A stretch of DNA of 64,000 bases from Hippophae tibetana (lineage: Eukaryota > Streptophyta > Magnoliopsida > Rosales > Elaeagnaceae): assembly GCA_037013495.1 (NCBI GenBank), contig CM072806.1, positions 15,545,001 to 15,609,000 on the forward strand, read 5' to 3'. Below, in pieces: positions 1-11,523 of this stretch (position 1 is the stretch's first letter; each line of letters starts with the position of its first letter). A program made the translations under genes and the position numbers. The notes under the pieces were generated by a model. The model did not search any database, had not been told where the DNA came from, and worked only from the letters and a program-made list of their open reading frames with translations.

Positions 1-1
1 A

Positions 2-235
2 GTGTCTGCAATGAAATTTTTTGCACAATCGCATAAAAATATCTAATAAAATTTAAAAGGTCTTCATTAGGAATATCGTGAAACGAAGACAACATGAAAT
101 AATGAATTTTTTCAATTCATAATTCCTTACAACCTCTTCTAGATGTATGCAAGAAATAACATTCTCAATGATTAGCCTTATATACTCTTTCATCATTTTC
201 TTCTTATCTCTAGCATCATCTATGTCTACTTGCAC
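2..235 (-). pseudogene. Decayed ORF fragment of unknown function
   Basis: A 60-codon minus-strand frame opens at 235 and ends near 53. A second minus-strand frame continues the same style of sequence to the window edge, with segments such as NEDLLNFIRYFYAIVQKIS, so a frameshift probably splits one older protein. I recognise no domain. The surroundings are AT-rich repeat DNA, so a transposon accessory ORF is the likeliest source, but this is a guess. Confidence 0.25.
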
Positions 236-239
236 TTAA

Positions 240-874
240 ATTTGTACCTCCTCCTACTGAGTATCAATGTCAAGCTTTCTTAACAAATGTTTTGATCCTA
301 TAGATGTTAATAATAAATGTACGAGTTTTTATTTAAATTATTTCTTACCTTTTATACACAAATAATAAAACAAAAATCAAAATAATAGAGAACTTAACAC
401 TAAAATAAATACTATTAAAAATATAAACAAACAAAAAAGAAAAATAATAACTAAATAAATCAAATACCTGGAAAATAATATGTAAAAAGGAAAAATAAAT
501 AAATTGTTACACATAAGTTAATAAAATATATTACATAAGAAATAAATGTTAGTACATAAAAATACTAAACAAAATAATTCACAAAAAGAAATAAAAATAA
601 CGTAAAAAAATAATAAAATAAAATAAAAAGAATTTTGAGTTAGTAATTAAATAAATAAATAAAAGAAAATTAAGTTAAAATTAAAATTAAAATTAATACA
701 TAAAATACTAAAAAAGAAAATACTATAAAGAAAAGAGAGTTAAAATAAAATTAAAAATAAACTAAATTTTGATTATTTTTAGATTATAACATTTTTTAAA
801 ATTTTTGATTTTCTATAAGAATTTTGATAATAGAAATTTAAAACGTTATTCGTGAGTCAAAAACTTGAAACATT
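240..874. other. AT-rich spacer
   Basis: Extremely A-rich sequence with runs such as AAATAAATAA and no open frame of note. I see no gene, RNA or recognisable element. It lies next to an LTR-like block and is probably decayed retrotransposon DNA. Confidence 0.5.
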
Positions 875-2270
875 TGATGCATATAAATTTAATAGTCAAT
901 TTTTGTAAAATTATAATAAGCTTGCAAATGTATGAATCATTTCTAAAAAATGATAAGTATACTTTCAAGATTAGTCTAAAGAAAAATTATGTGCGTTAAA
1001 TAATTCAACAAATTGGTTAAAAAAAACATAAAAAAACCTAAACATTCTGTAATCATATTCTAGTTTTGAAAAGTCTAATTGATTAACATAAAATTAAAGA
1101 TGGAATTATGATTGATTCAAATAATTCTAGGTAAATAGACAATTAACACTCAATGAATAATTTATGATAATTATTAGCTAGTTGACCAAGCTTACTTAAA
1201 ATTACTTAGGTCATTAAAGATATAAATTACGATTATCTATTTTTTTCTTTTTTTTTATATAAAATTATCCTTATGTGAGGATTTTAAATTGGTTACAAAA
1301 AATATGTTGTCAATATATTTATCAGTAATGGATTTAAAAAAAATCTTGAATGAAGAAATAAACGAAATTTATTTTGTAAAAATATTCAACTAAATTAATC
1401 TTTCATAAACATGACAACATAACTAATATCTCATAGTAATAATCAGCTAGACAAGCTCAAATTTAATAAATGACCAGTATATTAAAAATAACATTCAAAA
1501 AACACATAAAGATTGAATTTGTAAATAATCAAATAAAATTAAAATAAAATACCTTAATGTATTCTTCAATATACAAAACTTTTATAATGATTTGTGATAT
1601 GAAAAATCTCCAAAAGATCTACCTATATTGTTTATTGAATCAAAACTATTGTGAACTAAGAAAAATAAAAGTGTTGAAAACTAAGAATCCTAAAAACTAA
1701 AACTGTGTATGACTGTAGAAAAATATATATCAAAACCTAAAGAGAAATGTCATATTCATAGTTGAGGCTAGCTAGAGGCTTCTTGAAAGGAAAACATATG
1801 TGCATTGGGGCCTATTTTTATTCACGCCACTGCACGAGTTACATTTTCATTCGCCTCATATTTATTCTAAATAGGTCACGCTATAGCCCAATTATTCCTC
1901 ACTGCAACTCAACACAAACTGTATGAAATTGATGTTAAATAGCGTGGAGTATGTTGCAGCCCACTATGGTCTATGCACGACCCGCATTGCTTTTTCCACT
2001 TCTTGTTTTTACATCCTTACAACTAGTTGGATCATATATATTGTTCTTCTAATCTTCTAAGTTGCAAATGAATGCTTCATGCATGATTCTTCAAGTGATA
2101 TTAATTTAATTTAATTCAAGCTAAAAATACATGAAAAATAATAGAAATATCTATGATTCTGAACACATAGATTTGTTTAATTAATGATAAAATCATGCAT
2201 ATTCAAATCTGTTTGTTATATTAAAATGCAAATAAATCATAAAATATTAATATTTTTCAAGTACTCATCA
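875..2270 (-). mobile_element. LTR-like block, family B, copy 1
   Basis: A 1.4-kb block that matches two other blocks in this window (56672-58317 and 61412-62700) in the same orientation. Shared marks are a GATAAGTATACTTTC-type stretch near the left end and TAAAATCATGCAT plus ATAAAATATTAATATTTTTCAAGTACT near the right end (spelled here as pieces). Read on the minus strand it starts TGATG and ends CATCA, as LTRs do. The third copy has a tRNA-Asp-type primer site beside it, which sets the orientation. I found no matching target duplication (ACATT left, CCAAC right), so this is a solo or truncated LTR. Confidence 0.55.
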
Positions 2271-3640
2271 CCAACCTCACGGACACCTTGTCGACTTCTC
2301 GACAAGGCTTTACTGACCACTTGACAAGGATATAGCTAATAAATCTTTCATTGGCAACCACTTGGAGAACTCTTCTTGGCCTCATTGAGTCCACCTCAAT
2401 GAGCCATATTTCACACGATAGTGAGCTCGAGAGCATTGGTGAGGCCTTGAAAGATAACTTAAAAAAACCAAAGTAAGGCCTTTTTGAATCCATAAAAAAA
2501 ACTCATCCTCAATAGGACAACCCTACAACAAACAAACAACACAACACAACAATATAATCCTAGAGATCAATTAATAAACCAATAATATAACCAATAATTT
2601 AAAATACACACATGTTACCAAATTGACCTAATTAGTGATCAATTAATAAGGGGCATTAAAAATATAACAAATTGACCAGTAACAATTAAATAAAAATATT
2701 TAAAAAGTAAACCAATAATTCAAATTACATGATTTTCCATTATAATCCTAGAGATAACTACTCCATAATCATTTACATGAAAGATCTAGAAAAATACATA
2801 AATAAAGTGCAAAAGAACGAGAAAAAGAAGAAACTCAATAAGAATACTCAATCTCTCATGCTCCTTTCCTCGAATATGGTTTCTTCATGATCTTTCTCTC
2901 TCTAGAACCTCCATTGAGTGTGTTAAGGGTTTCTCTCTTAATTTAGCCTCCAATACCCTAAAAATGAGGACTAAGAATGATAAACAACCTAGGAAGACAC
3001 AAGAACAAATCTGGAATATTGGATCAAAGATTAAGATGAAAAGAAGAAGAAATAAGCTAAAAAATGACATTGGACCAATGAAAAGTGACACATGGCATGT
3101 AAAACAAGTTGATGAATGTGTATATGACACGTGGTTGGGCAAAACTTACAGAAGAAATTCTAGCTTGACATGTGACATGTGTGCAACAAAATGACAAAAT
3201 GTAGAAGGAACATTGTACTAACATGTGACACTGGAGTTGAAGAACGCAAAAGAAACATGCACGTGACACGTGATAGACTGTTGGAGCGCAAAGGCAATGC
3301 ATGGCACGTGGTGAGTGAGGATTAGGTGTTCTGAAGTTTTTTAGTGCATATCCACCATCCTTTCGAATTTCATCCATTAGCGTCCAATCTTTACACATAA
3401 AGGAGGGATTGAATGTGGATCAATTCCCAACTCTAAATACATCCTCAAGTTTCTAAATTCACCAATTTGCACCCAAAAAAATCATGAAATTTCCAAAAAA
3501 AGAAAAGTTATATTAACATTTTTAACTTGAAATATCCCATTTATTTAATAAAGAAAAGTAAATGTCAATTTAAAAGGATATCAATAACTCTATTTTTATA
3601 GAATTATCCACTAATCATGTTAAAAAAATTGTAACCATGT
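2271..3640 (+). repeat. Decayed LTR-tail-like sequence related to 18.96-19.80 kb
   Basis: The block has the same order of features as 18960-19800. First comes a CT-rich stretch with TCTCTCTCT, then many short GTGACACGTGG / ACATGGCACAC-type words, then an A-rich tail containing TTATTTAATAAAG and ATAACTCTA. Frames here (for example 3057-3398 on the minus strand) have no recognisable domain and I do not call them genes. The most plausible reading is the 3' part of a gypsy LTR, heavily mutated. Confidence 0.35.
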
Positions 3641-4840
3641 TATTTGCTATTTTGGAATTCAATTTTGAACGTGGGTTGTCAATATTGCATAACTTGGTAA
3701 AAAGCAGAAAAACTCAATGTTTTGGATTGGTGCGGAAAATAAGTATAAATACGTGTAATCTTAGACTTTTATCGGAGATTAAATTATAAAATTGGTCAGG
3801 AATTATTATTGGAAAATTTGTTTCTCTGTAGAAGTTAGGGAAACTTAGTTAACATTAGCCTTGAGGAGTAGTTCTCCTATTTTACAAACTACTGTATATG
3901 GATTAAGAACTTCAAATTGCTTGAGTTTACAAAACTATTCAATCTACACAACAATATATCCTTTTTAAACTGGATTGAAAAGTTTTGAATTACAGTGATA
4001 TCTCCATTGTAACTTTGGTTCACCACCTTCTTAAGGTGGTTTATTATAGTCCAATCGTCTAAAAATTTTTGTTAAAAAAACATTGTCTTTGTCAACGCAT
4101 AATATAGAGATCAAGGGAAAGTTTTCGTAAAAGTACCACAAGCTAAGCAGTTTGAAAACAAAATTCTAAGATTTTTTCTTATATATTTTCACTAGTACTT
4201 ATGAATATTTGTTCTACCAGTTTGCCTTTGCTTTAATTGGCCTAATCTTTACTATCATATTCCAAATAGTTTGCCACTAACAAACTTATTGTGGTTGGAT
4301 AGAAATGGTGGTATTATGTTCTTTGGCAGTAAGTTTATGGCAATTTTGGAAAAGATAATTTAGCAAATCATATTGAAATGGTAGAAAATCTCAAAGAATA
4401 CTCATGTAAAAGCTCATATATAGATAGCTTCGGTTCATTAGGAGGTCATCGTCACAATGGAGTATACAAGATAATTTTTGATTGAATTCGAAGAGATGTC
4501 TAAAAGCTCATCAAGAACAATCAAATGAACCAATATATATATTGCTTGTGTATCAAATGCAGCAAAGTCAAAAGCGTTGAATGGCCTGCTAATTCTTATG
4601 TTGCTTTGTTGATCAAATATATTTTCTTTGATGCCATATAATCTATAATCGATTGTGAAATTTGTTGTATCCAAATATTTTAACCAATGAAAGTATTTTC
4701 ACTTTGAAAAAAAAAAGAAATTTGCAGTCTATTGGTTTAGGAGTTGGAATGCTGGACATATTGACGTCTGTGTCAAAATTTACTAAACAAGTGGGAATAT
4801 ATAAAGAGAATTAGGGTCTTTGAAGTTTGTAGGTTATATT
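3641..4840. other. Unassigned intergenic sequence
   Basis: About 1.2 kb upstream of the copia insertion. It has less biased base composition than its neighbours and short frames on both strands (for example 4438-4674, minus), none with a domain I recognise. It may be old transposon DNA. I can support no feature. Confidence 0.4.
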
Positions 4841-4845
4841 ATTTT

Positions 4846-5018
4846 TGTTAATATATATATATATATATATATATATGCTAATGTATATCTCTTTACTTCT
4901 GTCATATCTATATCTAGTTACTTTAGATATATCTAGTTTACTTGTAACTCCTATATAAAGGCACCATGTATATTCATTTATTCACAGAATAGAATACAAT
5001 CATTAAGTATTTCTAACA
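4846..5018 (+). repeat. 5' LTR of the copia element
   Basis: A 173-bp LTR beginning TGTTA and ending AACA. It holds a (TA)n run at 4850-4876 that is much longer and purer than the matching part of the 3' LTR. A TATA box, TATATAAAG, lies at 4953-4961, so transcription should start near 4985. The downstream end CAGAATAGAATACAATC is shared exactly with the 3' LTR. Confidence 0.93.
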
Positions 5019-5030
5019 TGGTATCACAGC
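5019..5030 (+). other. Primer binding site, initiator tRNA-Met type
   Basis: TGGTATCACAGC follows the LTR end directly. It differs by one base from TGGTATCAGAGC, the usual plant copia primer site complementary to the 3' end of initiator tRNA-Met. Confidence 0.85.
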
Positions 5031-5876
5031 TACTATTCTTGTCTTTCTAGTAGTGTTTTCTTTCTTGGTGTTATTCAACCCTTATAGCTTCCGTTGTCAC
5101 AATAGCCGCTGCAATCATTCACCGTTTAACCTCCGACGTCTTTCAGCCGTTGTTCTTAGGTTCCGGAATTACAGTGGCCGTTGTTAAGGAGTTCCGCACC
5201 ATACAAACAACTGCAATTACCGTCGCCGTCGTGCATATTGTTCCGAAATTTTTTCTACATATACCACTGTGATCGGCTCGACCGGATCTACACGACCGTG
5301 GAAGTATCACAACCATCGAACACCACACGCTCCCTCATGTGCCGCACAACCAATCTACACGTCGTTCACGCGTCGCCGCTGTTGCCGTTAATCTTAATCC
5401 GATGGCCTATCTGCAGATACCACTGTGATTGGCTCGACCGGATCTACACACTCGTGTTAGTATCACAGTCATTAGACTCCGTACGTGTTCTCACACACCG
5501 CCAACAACCACTGCGCGTGGATCTGACGTGCCAAGCCGCCGCGCTCTGCTCGTGACGTCATCAGTACTTTGCGTAGGGCTGACATCATCATCACCTCCAG
5601 CTGACGTCACAGAACCGATCTGACCGTTGACTGAGCTGACTATGCTGACCATTGACCGTTAACCGAACTACCCATTGACCGTGATCGGACTGCCCGTTGA
5701 CCGTGATCGGACTGCCCGTTGACCGTGATCGGACTGCCCGTTGACCGTGATCGGACTGCTCGTTGACCGTTGAACGGGTTGCCCGTTGATCGGATTTTCG
5801 CAATACAGGTTCATCCTACCCAGTTTTTCGCGTAGATCTCGTTTTTGCAGTCTGTTTTTGCATATTGTGTTTTCAA
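5031..5876 (+). other. Long GC-rich leader of the copia element
   Basis: About 850 bp of untranslated leader, clearly richer in G and C than anything around it. It contains a direct duplication with a spacing near 155 bp: CACTGTGATCGGCTCGACC near 5264 and a near copy near 5422. Two perfect TGACGTCA palindromes lie at 5553-5560 and 5602-5609. A 22-bp tandem array follows at 5673-5793. Short frames here have no domain. Confidence 0.7.
5673..5793 (+). repeat. 22-bp tandem repeat in the copia leader
   Basis: Four consecutive 22-bp units start at 5673, 5695, 5717 and 5739 and carry CGTTGACCGTGATCGGACTG with at most two differences. A degenerate 23-bp unit and a partial unit follow. The repeats sit just upstream of gag inside the transcribed leader. 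Confidence 0.9.
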
Positions 5877-7068
5877 ATGGATAAAAGGATACTTTTGTTT
5901 CTTACCCTATCAATACTATATTGGAGGGGACTAAGAATTATTTGTCATGGTCTCAAGCTATGCACAGTTTTCTTAAGGGTCGTATGCTCTGGCATTATTG
6001 TACTGGTGTAATTATTATTCCTGATAAAGGAGCAAGTGAAGAAGATGCTATCTTTCTTCGTCGCATGATTGAATGGGATAGTCACAACCACATGATCCTC
6101 ACATGGATTCAGAATACTTCCATTCCATCCATCTCCAATCTGTTAGGCAGCTTTGATGATGCCAAATCAGCATTGGATATGTTGGCCAAAAGGTACTCCA
6201 CTACTCACGGATCCATGAAATATCAACTAATAGTTGAATTGCATAAACTGCAACAGGGACCAGGGCAATCCATCAATGACTATTTTGATCAACTTTGCTT
6301 CCTTTGGGACCAAATTGACCTTTGTGATCCAATTTGGGCATGCTCAACAGATGCTTAGCAATATGCTACAATTAGGGATGAATTTCGTCTCTATGAGTTC
6401 TTGATGTCACTCCACAAGAACTTTGAGCCAATCTGAGGTCAGCTTCTTAATCGTAGTCCTCCTCTCTCTCTTGATACTGCTGTAAATGAGTTGGTTAGAG
6501 AAGAAGCTCGACTTGCAACTCTTCAAGCCCAAAATAAGCTCAATGTTTTGGCTATTACTCTTCCTGCTCCTACCATTGAACAACCTCAGCAATCAAGTGA
6601 TTCCTCTGGCTTTTACAATCGTCGCAGGCAGAGCAATAAAAGGTTCTACAATTATTGCAAGCGTCATGGCCACACCATTGAGACTTGTTACCGTCGCAAC
6701 AAATCTACTGCTGATGTTGCTAATACTGAGCCTACTTCGTTGATGCCTTCTAGTTTAGCAGAGTCCCAGTCTTCTGAATCCACTATCAACCTCTCCTCCA
6801 TTGAACTACAGAAGATCATAACTCAGGCTGTTCAAATGGCTGGTAATGCATCTCTTTCCACTACCCTCTCAGTTTTGCCTGGTAAGTCTCAAACTTGGCT
6901 TTTTGACTCTGCATGTTGCAATCACATGACACCTCACTCATCTTTATTCTCCAAACTTGACCCTACACCACATCCCCTTAATATTCATATAGCTGATAGT
7001 TCCACCTATCATGGGAATAGTCTAGGTTTTGTTTCGACCTCTACCCTCTCTGTTCCTGGGGTTTTCAT
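5877..7068 (+). pseudogene. gag: copia gag and start of protease, broken
   Basis: This region encodes the nucleocapsid protein and the beginning of the protease. The likely original ATG is at 5877, but it is out of frame with the recognisable gag, which opens at 5921 (EGTKNYLSWSQAMHSFLKG, a typical UBN2/copia gag N-terminus), so an early indel is implied. Stops interrupt the frame at 6356-6358 (TAG) and 6434-6436 (TGA). A zinc-knuckle-like motif YCKRHGHTIETC lies near 6650, with a Tyr where the first Cys is expected. The protease motif WLFDSACCNHMT near 6900 has DSA where DSG is usual; this may be a lineage trait rather than damage. At about 7066 the frame shifts by one base into that of pol. 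Confidence 0.85.
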
Positions 7069-10014
7069 GTACTTGACCTATCCTATAATTTATGCTCTGT
7101 GGGATAATTAGTTGAACTAGGATATCACCTTATTTTTGACTATTCTGGGTGTATTGTGTAGGATCCGAGGACGGGGCAAGAGCATGGGACCGGTCCTAGG
7201 GTCGGGCATATGTTTCCCGTAAACAATCTTCATCTTCCACCTGTTGCTCCTGCCTCTGTTGCTGCTGCAACTGCTGCAGTTTCTTCCTTACCTTCTCTCG
7301 CACTTTGGAATTCTCGTCTTGGTCATGCCCCATCCTCTCGGGTACAACAGTTAGCTTCTAAAGGTCTATTGGGTTCTGTGTCCAAACATAATTTTGATTG
7401 TACTTCATGTCAGTTAGGAAAACAACCAGCTTTACCTTTCAATAATAGTAAATCTATCTCTAATAGTATTTTTGAGTTAATTCATTCTGATGTTTGGGGA
7501 CCTTCTCCTGGTACTAGTATTGGTGGATCTCGATATTTTGTTGTTTTTATTGATGATTATTCTCTTTATAGTTGGATCTTTCCAATGAATTCTCGTTCTG
7601 AAATCTTATCAATATACAATAATTTTGCAAAAATGGTTGAAACACAATTCTCCAAACATATCAAAACTTTTCGATCTGATAATGCTCTTGAATATACTCA
7701 AAATTCTTTTCAAACTCTGTTACACTCCTATGGCACTGTACATCATCTAACCTATCCAGGAACCTCTCAACAAAATGGTCGAGCCGAAAGAAAACTTCGT
7801 CATATTCTTGACACTGTTCGTGCTCTTCTTCTCTCTGCCAAAGTTCCTGCCCCATTTTGAGGTGAAGCTGCTCTTCATGCTGTTTATGCCATTAATCGCA
7901 TTCCAAGCGCTGTCATTCATAATCAGACTCCGTATGAGCGCCTTTTTGGATCATCTCCTAACTATCATTACCTTCGCTCATTCGGATCTGTTTGTTTCGT
8001 TCTTCTTCAGCCTCATGAACACAACAAACTCGAGCCTTGATTTAGACTTTGTTGTTTTCTTGGTTATGGTGAAACTCAAAAAGGGTATCGATGTTATGAT
8101 CCTGTCTCACATCGTTTCTGTGTTTCCCGTAATGTTGTCTTTTGGGAACACCGCTTATTTGTTGAACTTTCTCACTTTCGTTCTTCCCTAACTAATTCAA
8201 ATGTTTTAGAAATTTTTCCAAATGAGTCTCTTGTTCCTTTTACAGATACTTCTAATCCATCTTTGGACTTCACTATTCAATCTTCAGATATTTTTTATGA
8301 TTCTCCTAGACAGGTCGTAGAAGAACAGGTTGATAATGAGCTACCTCACCTTGAACATAGGTCCCTTGCTCCTGCTCTGCCTGAAGATCCTCAACAAGAC
8401 ATTCCACCTCGCCACTCAACCCGTGTAAGATCCATTCCTACACATTTACTTGACTATCATTGTTACACTGCCCTTGCTACACTCCATGAGCCTCACACCT
8501 ATCGTGAGGAATCTATTAACCCTTCTTGGCAGATTGCAATGAAAGAAGAAATTGATGCATTAACCAAAAACCATACTTGGGATCTTGTTACTCTCCCTCC
8601 TGTTCAATCTGTGGTTGGTAGTAAGTGGATCTATAAGATCAAGACTCGCTCTGATGGGTCTATCGATCGCTACAAGACTCGTCTTGTAGCAAGAGGTTTT
8701 ACACAAGAGTATGGGATTGATTATGAAGAGACTTTTGCTCCAGTTTCCCGTATTTCCTCTGTTCGTACCCTTTTAGCTGTTGCTGCTGCTAATAAATTGG
8801 ACCTTTTTCAGATGGATGTTAAAAATGCATTCCTTAATGGGGATTTGCATGAAGAAGTCTATATGTAACCTCCTCCTGGTCTTTCTGTTGAAACAAATAA
8901 GGTTTGTCGCCTTCGACGTGCAATTTATGGCCTTAAACAAGCTCCACGAGCATGGTTTGCCAAATTCAGCTCCACCATCCTTCGCTTGGGTTACACTGTC
9001 AATCCTTATGATTCTGCCTTATTTCTTCGTCACAATGATAAAGGCACCATTTTGCTTCTTCTATATATGGATGATATGATCATAACTGGTGATGACCTCA
9101 GTGGCATTCAAGAACTCAAGGATTTTCTTAGTCAACAGTTTGAGATGAAAGAACTTGGACATTTAAGCTATTTCTTGGGACTTGAGATCACTCGTTCCAC
9201 ATATGGTCTTTACATTACTCAAGCAAAGTATGCATCTGACCTCATATCTCAAGCTGGACTCACTGACAGCAAGACTGTTGACACTCCAGTTGAACTTAAT
9301 GCGCATCTGACACCATCAGAGGGGGAACCATTGTCTAATCCCTCTCTTTATAGACGATTGGTTGGCAGTCTGGTTTATCTTACAGTTACTCGTCTAGACA
9401 TCTCTTATGTTGTTCATCAGGTGAGCCAGTATCTGTCTACTCCACGATCGACTCATTATGCTGCTATTTTGTGTATTCTACGATACTTGAAAGGCACTAT
9501 CTTCCATGGCCTTTTCTACTCAGTTCAGTCTCCTTTAGTACTTCGTGCATTCTCTGATGCTGATTGGGTAGGAGATCCTACTTATCGTAGGTCCACTACA
9601 GGTTATTGCTTTCTCCTTGGTACTTCTTTAATTTCTTGGCGAAGTAAGAAACAAACATTTGTGGCCCGCTCCAGTACTGAAGCAGAATATCGTGCTCTTG
9701 TTGATACCACATCTGAGCTCCTTTGGCTACGATGGCTCCTTAAGGATTTGGGTGTGTCCACATCTTCTACAACTCCTATTTATTGTGATAATCAGAGTGT
9801 CATTCATATTGCTCACAACGATGTCTTCCATGAACGGACTAAACACATCGAGATTGATTTTCACTTTATTCACTATCATCTTATCCATGGTGCTCTTAAG
9901 ATTTTCCCCGTTTCCTCCAACGATCAACTTACAGATATTTTCACTAAGGCACTTCCCAAAGGACGCACTCGTAATTTGGTTAACAACCTCAAGTTGGTCT
10001 CACATCCACCTTGA
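7066..10014 (+). pseudogene. pol: copia pol (protease end, integrase, RT, RNase H), broken
   Basis: One reading frame spans 2.9 kb but is cut by five stops: 7105-7107, 7159-7161, 7858-7860, 8038-8040 and 8866-8868. Counting from the ATG at 7210, the integrase core has its three acidic residues at positions 94 (HSDVWG), 157 (FRSDNA) and 193 (NGRAERK), with exactly 35 residues between the last two (the DD35E pattern). A GAG-pre-integrase stretch with CTSC precedes it. RT starts near 8510 with SKWIYKIKTRSDGSI, and its catalytic YMDDM is encoded at 9064-9078. RNase H carries FSDADWVGD, STEAEYRAL and CDNQS, and ends at TGA 10012-10014 just before the polypurine tract. The final 342-codon segment (8986-10014) is uninterrupted. 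Confidence 0.93.
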
Positions 10015-10027
10015 GTTTGAGGGGGGC
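10013..10027 (+). other. Polypurine tract of the copia element
   Basis: GAGTTTGAGGGGGGC directly precedes the TG of the 3' LTR and overlaps the pol stop codon. It is the expected plus-strand primer. Confidence 0.8.
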
Positions 10028-10208
10028 TGTTAATGTATATCTAGTAATATATTAATATATATATCTGCTAATGTATATCTCTTTACTTCTGGCATATCTA
10101 TATCTAGTTACTTTAGACATATCTAGTTTACTTGTAACTCCTATATAAATGCACCATGTATATTCATTTATTCACAGAATAGAATACAATCATTAAGTAT
10201 TTCTAACA
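10028..10208 (+). repeat. 3' LTR of the copia element
   Basis: A 181-bp LTR from TGTTA to AACA. Its first 40 bases read as an interrupted AT tract (with CTAG and TATT inside) where the 5' LTR has a pure (TA)n. Elsewhere the two LTRs differ at about three positions: G/T near 10092, C/T near 10119 and T/G near 10150. Confidence 0.93.
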
Positions 10209-10213
10209 ATTTT

Positions 10214-10689
10214 CAAGTCTAATTTTTTTTTTTTTTATTTTAATTTTTTAGGGTAAAGATTTTACTTAAAAAAATCTCTTATCTCTTCATCTCCCTGTTT
10301 TTTTTAAAATACACGTCTCTCTCTCTCTCTCTCTACCTCGTAGTCTATCTTTGTCTCTCTAGTTATTTGTGATTAAGGAAATAAATAGGTTTTTACTAAA
10401 CTTTCATGATCTCTGTTAAAGTAATTTTTTTTTCTCTCTTTACACAAAAAATTGATTGAGGAATTTTGGTCTTAGATTTGAGTCTTTTTTTATGTCATTT
10501 AAAAACATCTACAATTTGAATTTAAAAATTAGGGGGTGAGAGATTAGGAAAAATATCATAAAAATCACTTTGTTTATGTCATTTAGATGTTTTTATTATT
10601 TGTATAACGAACATTTAAATCATTTAGTTCTTAAAATTTGGATAAAATTGAAATATTTTGGTTACATAAATGATCGAACACATGAATTG
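10214..10689. other. AT-rich spacer with a CT microsatellite
   Basis: No open frame or element recognised. A pure (CT)n run lies at about 10316-10334 and a long T run near 10222. Confidence 0.5.
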
Positions 10690-11450
10690 TCTTCGATGAA
10701 TACGCAAGTATACGTATCCTAATAAGTAATATAATGATAATAAAAATTCATTCTCACAAATATTATATTATTAAAAACTAATTTTTAAAACAAAAAAATC
10801 AAATTTTTTGGTGTTTTTTATATTTTAAATAAACAAAATTAAAAGAATTAAAATAAATAATAATAATTAAATTAGATTTGTCAACTAAGAAGATATATGA
10901 GAAAATATATAATAGTATTTAATCCCTCAATTTTCTAAACATGTGAATAACCAAAATCATCCCAATATAATTATCAAATAAATCTAATATATCATGTATC
11001 AAGTGAACTAGAAATCATATAGTAATTAACTTAATCACACTCTCATGTTAATTAAATTGCATATTATTTATTAAGTTCATCAATTATGGATCACATATAT
11101 AAGAATCATACATATCTACCTAAAAATTATATATGTTATTTAATCAAAATAAATAATTAAATAATTCTCTCAAATATATTTAATTGTCTTTATAGATCAA
11201 TTGTTAGGCAACACAATTAATAGTAAAAAAAATCAAATAAAATAATATATTTAAATTAAAATAATAATTAGGATAAAATATTAAATCATCACATAGTTGA
11301 AATTGGGTTTATAAGATTCTAGATTAATAAATTAACTGAAATAATTTTGTTCATAAAACTCATATTTTTTTATATAAAAAAAATATAAAAATTATTCATA
11401 AAACTCATAATTTTGTGCATAAAACTTAAGTTAATTGTAATAAATTAAAT
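10690..11450 (+). mobile_element. LTR-like block, family A, copy 1
   Basis: This matches 18225-18960 on the same strand and, reversed, 59715-60170 and 27235-27640. Shared pieces include AATACGCAAGTATACGTATC, AGTAATATAATGATAA, TTTTCTAAACATGTGAATAA, TTAAGTTCATCAATTATGG and ATAAGAATCATACAT. It diverges after about 11450, so it is truncated. Since the 18.2-kb copy follows a gypsy integrase directly, the family is most likely a gypsy LTR. Confidence 0.6.
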
Positions 11451-11470
11451 AAAAATTATAAAATTTAAGA

Positions 11471-11474
11471 AATA

Positions 11475-11523
<49 letters not shown>
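11471..11523. repeat. (AAT)n microsatellite
   Basis: An almost pure trinucleotide AAT/TAA run of about 50 bp. Confidence 0.95.

Larger units (their letters stand above)
4846..10208 (+). mobile_element. Complete but inactivated Ty1/copia LTR retrotransposon
   Basis: A 5.36-kb element with all structural parts in order: 5' LTR (4846-5018), tRNA-Met-type primer site, long GC-rich leader, gag, protease, integrase, reverse transcriptase, RNase H, polypurine tract and 3' LTR (10028-10208). The host target ATTTT is duplicated exactly on both sides (4841-4845 and 10209-10213). The order protease-integrase-RT-RNase H is that of Ty1/copia (Pseudoviridae). The coding region carries seven in-frame stops and at least one frameshift, so the copy cannot be autonomous. 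Outside an AT-repeat tract the two LTRs differ by only about three substitutions over 140 bp, so insertion was fairly recent compared with the other elements here. Confidence 0.95.

Noticed and set aside
2885-3398. Overlapping frames on both strands as genes
   Set aside because: They have no recognisable domain. The sequence resembles the tail of an LTR-like block at 19 kb, and the frames overlap on both strands.
5181-5803. Frames in the copia leader as genes
   Set aside because: The leader is GC-rich and repetitive, which leaves frames open on both strands by chance. The translations have low complexity and no domain.
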